Shown here piece after piece: positions 6,958 to 13,274 of a stretch of DNA of 13,467 bases. The notes beneath the pieces were generated by a model. It worked only from the letters and a program-made list of their open reading frames with translations, was not told the origin of the DNA and did no database searches. The position numbers were made by a program, and so were the translations under genes. The first letter of the stretch is position 1. Each line of letters begins with the position of its first letter. Origin of the DNA: JAKZSU01 sp047517485 (GTDB lineage Bacteria; Pseudomonadota; Alphaproteobacteria; UBA7887); NCBI GenBank assembly GCA_047517485.1, contig JAKZSU010000222.1, positions 1 through 13,467 on the forward strand. The letters run 5' to 3'.

Positions 6958-8573
6958 GCGAACAGGCCGTGCAGGTACCAGCGCGCGCCGCCGTCGGCAC
7001 CGCCCGACGGATCGCGGTAGAGACCTTCGCGGTAGAGCCAGAAGCGAGCGCCGGTCTCGTCCTCGACGCGGTAATAGTCGCGCACCGGGCGATCCTCGCG
7101 CCACCATTCGTCCTCGATCCGCTCGGGTCCGGCGGCGCGCGCGATGCGGTGCGCGCGGCCGCGCCAGCGGAACAGCATCGGCGGCCCGTCGGGCACCATC
7201 GCCACCGCCTCGATCGCCTCGGGCGGGGTCAACAGGCGGATCGGACGCGGCGGCGTTTTCGGCCATGGGTGCGGTTTTTCGTCCCCCGCCGCGGTCGCGG
7301 CCAGGCGCATTACCGCTCGATCGGGCTGGTGGCTGGCGCGCGGGCCGAGCCGGGCGACACGCCCCTCGCCCATGCGATTGGCGAGGCGGTCGACGAGATC
7401 GGCAAGCCCGGCGCCGCCGTCATTAATTGCGCTGTCCGTGACAGCGAAGCCGGTCTGGTGCGCCGCCATGGCGTCGGTCTCGGCGGCGGCGAGCAGCATC
7501 ACCTCGATCCCCTCGCCGACGTCGAGGCCGTCGAGTTTTTCAGCGAACAGCCGCGCCAAGGAATTGGCCGAGCGCGCCGGGCGGCTGGTGCCGATCTCGA
7601 TCACCCGCACGTCACCGTCGAGGCGGAGCAGAGTGAGCGAAAGACGCCGCGCGCCAAGCCCGGCGTGGGCGAGCCCACCGCACAGGATCTCCAGCAGACC
7701 GTCGAGGGCGCCGGTGACCGACGCGGTGTCGGCGATCGGCTCGGCGAAGGCGCGGCGCGCGTGATGCGCCACCGGCGGACAGCGCGGCGTAATCGGCTCG
7801 GGCGCGCGGCCGAGCGCTTGGTCGAGGCGGCGCAGAACCGTGCGGCCATAGCGGGTAGCCAGCGGTGCGCGGGGCTGGCGCAAAAGATCGTCGATGCGGC
7901 GCAAGCCGACGCGTTCGAGACCGGCGACGGCGTCGGCATCGAGACGCAGCGCGGCGACCGGCAAGGGCGCGAGGGCGGCGCGCGTCTCGCCTTGCGCAAC
8001 GATCCCGCCAGCGCTGCCAGCGCCGCCAGTGCCGCCGGCACCGAACCGGGCCACCGCCCAGGCCGCGCCGGGAGTGTCGGCGATCGCGCTGCGGGCCGCG
8101 AAGCCGCGCCGTTCGAGCCCGCCATGGAGGCGTGCGAGCAGACCCGCCTCGCCGCCGAACAGATGCGCGCAGCCGGTGATGTCGAGCCACAGGCCGTCGC
8201 TGCCCGATGTGGAAACCCCCGATATTGAGACCCAGGGAGTGAAGCGCAGCGCCCAATCAGCGAGCCGGCCGAGCGCCGCCGCCGCCTGTTCGGGTTCGCT
8301 GGGGCGGATCGCGAGATGAGGGACCAGGGCACGGGCGTCGGCCAGGGTCATGCCCGGCGCGAGGCCGAGCGCCGCCGCCTCGGCCGAGATCGCGGCGAGA
8401 CGCTCGGCGCCCGCCACGCTCTCGGTCAGCGCCAGCGGCTCAGCCGGCGCGCCGGGGCCGGGGCGCCGGCCCGCGCTTTTGGGGTCCGAGCGTCTGAACC
8501 CCTTGTGCCCCGGCCCGGACGGGTCGAGGTCGGTCTGCCAATACGGCAGGATCAAGGAAACCACGCGTCTCAT
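6954..8573 (-). CDS. imuB: ImuB, Y-family-like mutasome adaptor protein
   Basis: Protein of 539 residues related to Y-family DNA polymerases but lacking the catalytic acidic residues. In characterised systems it links DnaE2 to the sliding clamp and to ImuA. It starts MRRVVSLILPYW, the usual family opening. It carries the ImuB hallmark GLWLDITGCAHLFGG (127-141) in place of the polymerase SIDEAFLD motif. The C-terminal third holds the PRPIRLLTPPE segment, an EWWRE...RDYYRVED stretch and the final RWYLHGLFA. The ATG at 8573 is preferred over an in-frame start at 8612 because it matches the family N-terminus; only a weak GGGATGG precedes it. The first 134 nt overlap the end of imuA, and the stop overlaps the dnaE2 start (ATGA), so both junctions suggest translational coupling. 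A Gly/Ala-rich loop (FGAGGTGGAGSAGG) is locally repetitive. I could not identify a clear clamp-binding motif by eye. Confidence 0.93.
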   Translation of the reverse strand: MRRVVSLILPYWQTDLDPSGPGHKGFRRSDPKSAGRRPGPGAPAEPLALTESVAGAERLAAISAEAAALGLAPGMTLADARALVPHLAIRPSEPEQAAAALGRLADWALRFTPWVSISGVSTSGSDGLWLDITGCAHLFGGEAGLLARLHGGLERRGFAARSAIADTPGAAWAVARFGAGGTGGAGSAGGIVAQGETRAALAPLPVAALRLDADAVAGLERVGLRRIDDLLRQPRAPLATRYGRTVLRRLDQALGRAPEPITPRCPPVAHHARRAFAEPIADTASVTGALDGLLEILCGGLAHAGLGARRLSLTLLRLDGDVRVIEIGTSRPARSANSLARLFAEKLDGLDVGEGIEVMLLAAAETDAMAAHQTGFAVTDSAINDGGAGLADLVDRLANRMGEGRVARLGPRASHQPDRAVMRLAATAAGDEKPHPWPKTPPRPIRLLTPPEAIEAVAMVPDGPPMLFRWRGRAHRIARAAGPERIEDEWWREDRPVRDYYRVEDETGARFWLYREGLYRDPSGGADGGARWYLHGLFA

Positions 8574-9408
8574 GACACCATCCCATGGTCCAGTGACGAG
8601 GCACCGCGCCACCGCGACACCGCGCCAGGGTGATCCGCCAGCCCGCCGCCGCTGGTGCGCCGCCGAGGCTCGCCGCGCCGGGCGCCGGGGCGATCAGCCA
8701 GCGGGTGACCGCGACACCGGCGGTGACCACGGCGGGGGCCTCCCCTCGGTCGAGCAGCAGGCATGCCACCCCGTGGCCGCGCGCGGCGAGCTGCAAGCGC
8801 CGGCTGGCGGTGAGATTCGCTTCCGCCCCCTCGCCGAGCACCGCGGCAAAGCGGCCCGAGGCGAGCGCTTCCTCGAGGGTCCACAACACGTCCTCGGCGC
8901 GCCGCGCGCGGACCACCACCAGGCGGTCGGGGTCGACGCCGAAGGCGGCCAACCCCGGGGCGTAAAGATCGCCGCGCCGCAAACACCACAGCGCGCGGCC
9001 GCCGGCGCCGCTCAAACGGCCGATCAAGGCGGCGGCAAAGCCGCTCGCCGCCGCGCTCCCGTCCCCGCCCACGCCCACGCTCGCGTCCGGCGCCACCACA
9101 TGCAACGCACCGCGCGGCAAACCGCCCCACGGCAGCGTCTGGTCGATCGCATCGACGCCGAGCGGGACCGCCGCGGCGGTCGAGACAGCCGGGTCCTCAC
9201 CGAGTTCGAGGGCGCGGACCTGGGCTCGTAAATCAGCGAGAACATCCCGGCGGTGCGTATCGGCTGGGGGACGCGGCGGGGGAGCCGTGGCCGGATACGC
9301 ACCGCCGGCGTCTCGGTGCGCGAGGGTGGGGCGCACGGAGGTGGGGCGGGCGGAGATGGGGGACGGTTCGCCGCCCCCGCTATGCGCCGGGACGAGGTGA
9401 CGATGCAC
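8440..9408 (-). CDS. imuA: ImuA, RecA-like mutasome accessory protein
   Basis: Protein of 322 residues resembling ImuA/SulA-like RecA-fold proteins that act with ImuB and DnaE2 in damage-induced mutagenesis. Recognisable parts are LADLRAQVRALELG (about 57-70), the stretch LGVDAIDQTLPWGGLPRGALHVV and the RCRGGAVPRHWTMGW block near the C-terminus. The position of a nucleotide-binding loop reads GDGSAAASG with no GKT, so ATP binding there is doubtful, which is common in the family. The start is GTG at 9408, chosen for a perfect AGGAGG 5 nt upstream. It gives an N-terminal extension of about 50 Pro/Ala-rich residues before the conserved part. The last 134 nt are shared with imuB in another frame; the C-terminal sequence WCHETRGFLDPAVLADRP looks like a real family tail. 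It is the first gene of the LexA-controlled cassette. Confidence 0.9.
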   Translation of the reverse strand: MHRHLVPAHSGGGEPSPISARPTSVRPTLAHRDAGGAYPATAPPPRPPADTHRRDVLADLRAQVRALELGEDPAVSTAAAVPLGVDAIDQTLPWGGLPRGALHVVAPDASVGVGGDGSAAASGFAAALIGRLSGAGGRALWCLRRGDLYAPGLAAFGVDPDRLVVVRARRAEDVLWTLEEALASGRFAAVLGEGAEANLTASRRLQLAARGHGVACLLLDRGEAPAVVTAGVAVTRWLIAPAPGAASLGGAPAAAGWRITLARCRGGAVPRHWTMGWCHETRGFLDPAVLADRPRPVRAGAQGVQTLGPQKRGPAPRPRRAG

Positions 9409-9413
9409 GATTG

Positions 9414-9419
9414 CCTCCT
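9414..9419 (-). promoter_or_regulatory. Ribosome binding site that decides the imuA GTG start
   Basis: The minus strand reads AGGAGG, 5 nt before the GTG at 9408. No other start codon in this frame has a comparable site, so the non-ATG start is preferred. Confidence 0.75.
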
Positions 9420-9424
9420 GTTAT

Positions 9425-9439
9425 GTTCTTGTTTTGTTC
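9425..9439. promoter_or_regulatory. LexA (SOS) box of the imuA-imuB-dnaE2 operon
   Basis: The plus strand reads GTTC-TTGTTTT-GTTC, an exact match to the GTTC-N7-GTTC direct repeat recognised by alphaproteobacterial LexA. It sits 17 nt upstream of the imuA start, and its inner half overlaps the proposed -10 element, as expected for a repressor site. imuA-imuB-dnaE2 cassettes are known LexA targets in this class. The box is also nested in a perfect 9-bp dyad (9425-9433 with 9441-9449). Confidence 0.88.
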
Positions 9440-9465
9440 TAACAAGAACGGATATTAAGAGTCAA
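9436..9465 (-). promoter_or_regulatory. Putative sigma-70-type promoter of imuA
   Basis: On the minus strand TTGACT (9465-9460) matches the -35 consensus in five of six positions. It is followed after 18 nt by TAGAAC (9441-9436), four of six for -10. The -10 overlaps the LexA box, giving a simple model of repression by occlusion. The transcription start would fall at about 9425-9430, leaving a leader of about 20 nt before the GTG. Confidence 0.55.
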
Positions 9466-9476
9466 GAAGGCGCTGG

Positions 9477-9545
9477 TTTTAAAGAGCGTTCAAACGCCAC
9501 GCAGGCTTTCCTCGCATAAGCTCGGGCGCGCGGTCGCGCTTGCCG
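9477..9545. repeat. Direct repeat copy A (69 bp)
   Basis: This segment runs from TTTTAAA to CTTGCCG and is repeated almost exactly at 9571-9638, with one length difference and a handful of substitutions by eye. It contains a small dyad, GCGTT-CA-AACGC (9486-9497). It lies in the non-coding spacer between imuA and the oxidoreductase gene, just upstream of the imuA promoter. Most likely it is a dispersed intergenic repeat of this genome, though that cannot be tested from one window. Confidence 0.8.
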
Positions 9546-9570
9546 GCCTGCGCATCGCGAGTCCGGTTAT

Positions 9571-9638
9571 TTTTAAAGGCGTTCAAGCGCCACGCAGGCT
9601 GGCCTCGCATAAGCTCGGGCGCACGGTCGCGCTTGCCG
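9571..9638. repeat. Direct repeat copy B (68 bp)
   Basis: Second copy of the repeat at 9477-9545, separated from it by 25 nt of unrelated sequence. The inner dyad is GGCGTTCAAGCGCC (9579-9592 region), so stem positions differ from copy A yet pairing is largely kept. Read on the minus strand, this hairpin is followed by TTTAAAAA, so it might act as a weak terminator for the oxidoreductase gene that ends at 9696. Confidence 0.8.
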
Positions 9639-9663
9639 TGAGCGGTGCTCACGGACCTCCGTG
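9636..9663. repeat. Two overlapping, mutually exclusive hairpins
   Basis: CCGTGAGC (9636-9643) pairs perfectly with GCTCACGG (9647-9654) around a 3-nt loop. CACGGA (9650-9655) pairs perfectly with TCCGTG (9658-9663) around a 2-nt gap. They share bases 9650-9654, so only one can form at a time. The element is 33 nt downstream of the oxidoreductase stop codon and has no U-tract, so it is not a standard intrinsic terminator. It may instead protect the 3' end of the message. Confidence 0.55.
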
Positions 9664-9695
9664 ATCAGTAGACCATCACCGAATTATGGGACCGC

Positions 9696-10706
9696 CTAGC
9701 CGGCGATCTTGATCATCAGTTTGCCGAGGTTTTCGCCGCGGAACAGGCGCAGAAGCGCATCCGGAAAAGCTTGGATGCCGCCATCGACGATGTCGTCGGG
9801 GACCGCGATGCGGCCGTCGGCGCGCCACGCCGCGAGGTCCTCGAGCATCGCCGGCCATTGGTCGCGGTAATTGAAATAGATGAAGCCCTGCATGCGCACG
9901 CTGCGCGGCACCAGGACGATCACGTTGCGCAGGCCATAGGGCGTATCGGTGAGATTATACTGCGAGATCGCGCCGCACAGCGCCAAGCGGCCGAAGCGAT
10001 TGATCCGCGCCAACACCGCGTCGAGGATTTCGCCGCCGACATTGTCGAAAAACACGCCGATGCCGTCGGGACACGCCTGTTTCAGGCCGGCGCCGATCGG
10101 CTGCGCCTTATAGTCGACGGCGGCGTCGAAGCCGAGCTGGTCGGTGAGATAGGCGCATTTCTCCGCCCCGCCGGCGATACCGACCACCCGGCAGCCCTTG
10201 ATCTTGGCGATCTGGCCGGCGTGCGCGCCGACCGAGCCGGCGGCGCCGGAGACCACCACGGTCTCGCCCGCCTTGGGTTGGCCGACCTCGATCAGGCCGC
10301 AATAGGCGGTGAGCCCGGCGATGCCGAGGCTGTTGAGCCACGCCGGCGCCGGCGCGAGCGACAGATCCGCTTTCATCAAGTCGCTGCCATCCGACAGCGC
10401 GTATTCCTGGACGCCCTGGATGCCGGCGACGAAATCGCCGACCGCGAAACCGTCATTGTTCGATTCGATAACCTCGCCAACCGTGAGTGCGCGCATCACT
10501 TCGCCGATCCCGACCGGCGGTACGTACGACGGGCGATCGTTCATCCACCCGCGCATCGCCGGATCGACCGACATGTAATGAGTTTTTGTCAACACCTCGC
10601 CGGGGCCGGGACTCGGGACCGGTGACTCGGCACGCTCCCAATCGCTTTCCTTGGGCAGGTCCACCGGACGCGCCGCCAGTTTGATCTGATGATTGACGTT
10701 AGACAT
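9696..10706 (-). CDS. NADP-dependent MDR-family oxidoreductase (CurA / leukotriene B4 dehydrogenase-like)
   Basis: Protein of 336 residues, the normal length for zinc-independent medium-chain reductases that reduce alpha,beta-unsaturated carbonyl compounds with NADPH. Family features are the N-terminal YMSVDPAMRGWM (44-55), the nucleotide-binding glycine motif GAAGSVGAHAGQIAK (154-168), FFDNVGGEILD and the C-terminal LFRGENLGKLMIKI. No zinc-ligand pattern is seen. The ATG at 10706 follows AAGGAAG (10715-10721) by 8 nt, so the start is firm. It lies 24 nt after the HAD phosphatase gene and is probably the last gene of that run. A 16-bp perfect palindrome (10701-10716) covers its start codon and could control translation or bind a regulator. 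The exact substrate cannot be read from the sequence. Confidence 0.9.
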   Translation of the reverse strand: MSNVNHQIKLAARPVDLPKESDWERAESPVPSPGPGEVLTKTHYMSVDPAMRGWMNDRPSYVPPVGIGEVMRALTVGEVIESNNDGFAVGDFVAGIQGVQEYALSDGSDLMKADLSLAPAPAWLNSLGIAGLTAYCGLIEVGQPKAGETVVVSGAAGSVGAHAGQIAKIKGCRVVGIAGGAEKCAYLTDQLGFDAAVDYKAQPIGAGLKQACPDGIGVFFDNVGGEILDAVLARINRFGRLALCGAISQYNLTDTPYGLRNVIVLVPRSVRMQGFIYFNYRDQWPAMLEDLAAWRADGRIAVPDDIVDGGIQAFPDALLRLFRGENLGKLMIKIAG

Positions 10707-10716
10707 TATAATGTCT
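10701..10716. promoter_or_regulatory. 16-bp perfect palindrome over the oxidoreductase start codon
   Basis: AGACATTATAATGTCT equals its own reverse complement. It contains the ATG (10706-10704) and the end of the Shine-Dalgarno sequence. In RNA it could fold as a 6-bp stem with a 4-nt loop hiding the start codon. In DNA it has the symmetry of a dimeric repressor site, and the TATAAT-like centre could also be a -10 element. It is AT-rich in a GC-rich setting, which makes chance less likely. Confidence 0.45.
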
Positions 10717-10721
10717 TCCTT
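10715..10721 (-). promoter_or_regulatory. Ribosome binding site of the oxidoreductase gene
   Basis: The minus strand reads AAGGAAG, 8 nt before the ATG at 10706, inside the 24-nt gap after the HAD gene. It fixes the start of the oxidoreductase and overlaps one edge of the palindrome at 10701-10716. Confidence 0.65.
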
Positions 10722-10730
10722 ATTGTTCGC

Positions 10731-11603
10731 TTACCAAATTAAAGCCGGAACCGCCATGTCCGGTATCACACCGCGCTCGGCGCATAGTAATTGAAGACGA
10801 TCTTCGGGCGCGGCGTCACCCCATTCGATGCCGAGCGGATCGGCGAGTATACCGCCGAGGACCAGCACCGTGTCGAGGCCAACCGCCTTGGCGCCGGCGA
10901 TGTCGGTCTCCAGACTGTCACCGACGGCGAGCACGCGGGCGCGCGCGATGCCGTCGAGTAGGCCGAAACAGACATCGTAGACGGCAGGATACGGTTTGCC
11001 GAAATAATGCACGGTCGCGCCCAGCGCCTGGTAGGCCTCGGCGAGCGCGCCGGCGCACAGCACGCGCTGGCCGGAATGGCGCACCACGACGCGGTCGGGA
11101 TTGGTGCACACCATGGGGAGCGCGCGCGCCGCGGCGGCGGCGAGCATCGGCTGGTAGGTCTCGAGCGGATCGTCATCGTCGACGATGCCGGTGTTGAGCA
11201 CGAAATCGGCCTCGTCCAGCGCCGCCGCCTGGTAATCGAGACCGTCGAGCAGGTTGGCGTCGCGGTCGGGCCCGACATAATGATAGCGCCGGCCCATCGC
11301 GGCGAAGGCGGCATCGGCGCGGGTCTCGAGCGCGAGCCGGCTGGCCTCGCCCGACGAGACGATACGGTCATAAAGGCGATCGTGAATGCCCATGCCGGCG
11401 AGGCGCTCGGCGACCGCGCTTTCGCGGCGCGGCGCGTTCGACAGCAAGATCACTGTCTTGCCGCGCGCGTGCAGCTCGCCGAGACATTCGAGCGCGCCGG
11501 GATAGGCGTGGGTGCCGTCCATCACCACGCCCCACAGGTCGAGGATCAAGGCATCGAAGCGGTCCGCGATGTCGGACAGGCGGGCGAATTGGGCGATGGT
11601 CAT
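10731..11603 (-). CDS. HAD superfamily class IIA phosphatase (NagD-like, TIGR01459-type)
   Basis: Protein of 290 residues from the proposed start. Motif I is DLWGVVMDG with nucleophile D22; the tryptophan at the +2 position, where most phosphatases have Asp, is normal for this subgroup. Motif II is LLSNAPRR (S55), the motif III lysine is in FGKPYPAVY, and motif IV is GDSLETDIAGA. The large cap between motifs II and III is typical of class IIA. These enzymes dephosphorylate small sugar- or nucleotide-type phosphates; the substrate here is unknown. The start at ATG 11603 matches family N-termini (IADRFDALILDLWGV), but no good ribosome binding site precedes it. An in-frame TTG at 11663, overlapping the pyrD stop, would add 20 residues and reads through a palindrome, so I rejected it. 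It follows pyrD by 56 nt and precedes the oxidoreductase by 24 nt. Confidence 0.88.
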   Translation of the reverse strand: MTIAQFARLSDIADRFDALILDLWGVVMDGTHAYPGALECLGELHARGKTVILLSNAPRRESAVAERLAGMGIHDRLYDRIVSSGEASRLALETRADAAFAAMGRRYHYVGPDRDANLLDGLDYQAAALDEADFVLNTGIVDDDDPLETYQPMLAAAAARALPMVCTNPDRVVVRHSGQRVLCAGALAEAYQALGATVHYFGKPYPAVYDVCFGLLDGIARARVLAVGDSLETDIAGAKAVGLDTVLVLGGILADPLGIEWGDAAPEDRLQLLCAERGVIPDMAVPALIW

Positions 11604-11635
11604 CAGGCGAGGGTCACTTTGGCTGGGGAATGACG

Positions 11636-11659
11636 AAAAGCCACGCGGGCGCCCGCGTG
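11636..11659 (-). terminator. Possible intrinsic terminator or attenuator after pyrD
   Basis: An 18-bp perfect palindrome (CACGCGGGC joined to its reverse complement, 11642-11659) begins directly at the pyrD stop codon. In RNA it would fold as a 7-bp GC stem with a GCGC loop, and four T residues (11639-11636) follow after two bases. The T-run is short, so termination would be partial at best. It would reduce transcription of the HAD and oxidoreductase genes relative to pyrD. Confidence 0.4.
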
Positions 11660-12721
11660 TCAAGATTTGGCGGCGTCGATCCCCACCGCGTCGGCGACCG
11701 AGGCGAAGCCGTCGGCGGCGAGACGCTCGGCGAGGCCGCTTTTTATCCGATCGATCAAGCCGAGTCCATGGTAGGCGAGCGCGGTATAGAGCTGGACCAG
11801 CGACGCGCCGGCGCGGATTTTGGCATAGGCGTCATCGGCGTTTGTCACCCCGCCGACGCCGACGAGCGTCACATTGCCGACGGTGCGGCGATACATATCG
11901 GCGAGCAGCGCGGTCGAGGGCGCGAACAGCGGCCGCCCGCTCAAGCCGCCGGCCTCGTCGCGCGCGGCATCGGTGAGGGTATCCGGCCGGGCGATGGTGG
12001 TGTTGCCGACGATCAAGCCGTCGAGGCGGCGCGCGAGCGCGATATCGGCGATGTCCTGGCGCGCCGCGTTATCGAGGTCGGGCGCGATCTTGACCAGGAT
12101 GGGAAGCGAAAGGCCGCAGGATTCGCGCGCCTCATGGAGGCCGGCGATCAACCGGTCGAGTTCGTCGCGCGCCTGCAGATCGCGCAAGCCCGGGGTGTTG
12201 GGCGACGAAATGTTGACGGTGACATAATCGGCGAGCGGCGCTAGCCGTTCGAAGGCCGCGACATAGTCGGCCAGTGCATCGATCGTGTCCTTATTGCGGC
12301 CGATATTGACGCCGACGATGCCGCGGGCCGGGTCGCGGCGTTCGAGCCGGCCCGCCGCCGCCGCCATGCCGCGATTGTTGAAACCGAGACGGTTGATTAC
12401 CGCGCCATCGACGGCGAGACGAAACATGCGTGGCTTGGGATTGCCGCCCAGCGGCCGCGGGGTCAGCGTGCCGACCTCGACGAAGCCGGCGCCACGCCGC
12501 AGCAGCGGTGCGAAGACCTCGGCATCCTTGTCAAAGCCGGCGGCGATGCCGATCGGATTGGCGAAGGCGAGGCCGCAGGCGCGGCCGGCGAGGCTTGGCG
12601 GATCGGGCGCGGCGCGGCCGGGCACCAATCCGGCGGCGAGCGCGCGAATCGCCAGACGATGCGCCGCTTCGGGCGGCAGCAGACGGAGCAACGCGGCGCC
12701 GGCGCCGCCAAGATCGCTCAT
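11660..12721 (-). CDS. pyrD: Dihydroorotate dehydrogenase (quinone), class 2
   Basis: Protein of 353 residues that oxidises dihydroorotate to orotate with FMN and passes electrons to membrane quinone, the fourth step of pyrimidine synthesis. The N-terminal amphipathic helix region (LLRLLPPEAAHRLAIRAL, about 11-28) is the membrane-association segment that marks class 2 enzymes. Other landmarks are ANPIGIAAGFDKDAE (54-68), NRLGFNN (110-116), VGVNIGRNK (137-144), the catalytic serine motif VNISSPNTPGLR (169-180, S173 by alignment with the E. coli enzyme) and the FMN phosphate loop VGVGGV. The ATG at 12721 overlaps the stop of the upstream DUF952 gene (ATGA) and has no ribosome binding site of its own, so translation is probably coupled. 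Complete, with no missing key residue. Confidence 0.96.
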   Translation of the reverse strand: MSDLGGAGAALLRLLPPEAAHRLAIRALAAGLVPGRAAPDPPSLAGRACGLAFANPIGIAAGFDKDAEVFAPLLRRGAGFVEVGTLTPRPLGGNPKPRMFRLAVDGAVINRLGFNNRGMAAAAGRLERRDPARGIVGVNIGRNKDTIDALADYVAAFERLAPLADYVTVNISSPNTPGLRDLQARDELDRLIAGLHEARESCGLSLPILVKIAPDLDNAARQDIADIALARRLDGLIVGNTTIARPDTLTDAARDEAGGLSGRPLFAPSTALLADMYRRTVGNVTLVGVGGVTNADDAYAKIRAGASLVQLYTALAYHGLGLIDRIKSGLAERLAADGFASVADAVGIDAAKS

Positions 12722-13080
12722 GTCGGCGCGGGGGGAATCGGCGCGGGAAACACGTGCCGCCCGTCACTGCCTAGCGGCAGCGGCGTGGTATTTACGACGG
12801 CGTTGAGCGGCAACGGGCCGTACAGATGCGGGAAGGCCTGGCCGCGGCGCCCTTCCTCCCAACGCAAGGCGGCGCCGAGCTTTGCCGCCTCCACCGCGAC
12901 AAGGATCAAATTTTCCTGCCCGGCGCGATGCTTGGCGGCACTCTCGGCGACCTGTTCGGCGGTCGAGAAATGAATGAACCCGTCACGCCGGTCATCCGCC
13001 GAGCCGGCATAGGGCGCCCCCGCCGTGGCGGCGTCCCAATCGGCGCGGTGCGCCATGTGGTAGATCACGGGGTCGGTCAT
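12718..13080 (-). CDS. DUF952 family protein
   Basis: Small soluble protein of 120 residues. It shows the DUF952 pattern: IYHMAHRADWDAA near the N-terminus, the conserved DGFIHFSTAEQV, the middle segment ENLILVAVEAAKLGAALRWEE and FPHLYGPLPLNAVV near the C-terminus. The family's biochemical role is not established as far as I know. The ATG at 13080 is chosen because the protein then begins MTDPVIYH like its relatives; upstream in-frame codons to 13143 add unrelated residues. No strong ribosome binding site precedes it. Its stop overlaps the pyrD start by ATGA, a linkage commonly seen in alphaproteobacteria. It appears to be the first intact gene of the run and lies about 240 bp from the probable insertion sequence. 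Confidence 0.9.
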   Translation of the reverse strand: MTDPVIYHMAHRADWDAATAGAPYAGSADDRRDGFIHFSTAEQVAESAAKHRAGQENLILVAVEAAKLGAALRWEEGRRGQAFPHLYGPLPLNAVVNTTPLPLGSDGRHVFPAPIPPAPT

Positions 13081-13274
13081 CGCTGCGCAAGCTAAAACCC
13101 TTTCCGACCAAATGGAACCGGCGCCGCCACATTCTCGCCACACAATGACCGCAAAAATTCCCAGGTTCGGTCACGGGTCCGCCCCAGGTGGTGGCGATAG
13201 TCGATTTGCACGCCTGGTGTCTCCACCCAACGCTCCGATGCCGGGCGCGGTGTCGGCCTCCACACCGGCAACCA
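13081..13274. other. Upstream region of the DUF952 gene; remainder of gap to the IS
   Basis: This is the left part of a stretch of about 340 bp without a confident gene (13081-13421). It includes the presumed promoter region of the DUF952-pyrD run, but I see no convincing -35/-10 pair on the minus strand. A minus-strand reading frame with no stop codon crosses it and ends at 13092; it is listed separately as a possible gene remnant. No RNA gene is visible. Confidence 0.4.

Noticed and set aside
4630..7020. Plus-strand open frame of 796 codons opposite dnaE2
   Set aside because: It mirrors the well-supported dnaE2 gene, is rich in His/Arg/Asp/Gly as expected for the antisense of GC-rich coding DNA, and has no recognisable domain or ribosome binding site.
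6958..7266. N-terminal extension of DnaE2 to 7266
   Set aside because: These 103 residues are low-complexity Arg/Ala/Pro sequence inside imuB. The ATG at 6957 with the ATGA overlap gives the family-standard start.
6969..8228. Plus-strand open frame of 419 codons opposite imuB
   Set aside because: It is antisense to a clear ImuB protein and its length is explained by the scarcity of stop codons at high GC. No family motif is visible.
9477..9638. CRISPR array
   Set aside because: There are only two copies, each about 69 bp with a 25-nt gap. This is too long a repeat and too few units, with no cas genes nearby.
11604..11663. Upstream TTG start of the HAD phosphatase at 11663
   Set aside because: It would translate through an 18-bp palindrome, adds residues not typical of the family and has no ribosome binding site. 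ATG 11603 aligns with homologues.
10731..13080. tRNA or other RNA genes in the housekeeping run
   Set aside because: The genes are nearly back to back, and I saw no cloverleaf-like segment or CCA-ending structure in the small gaps.
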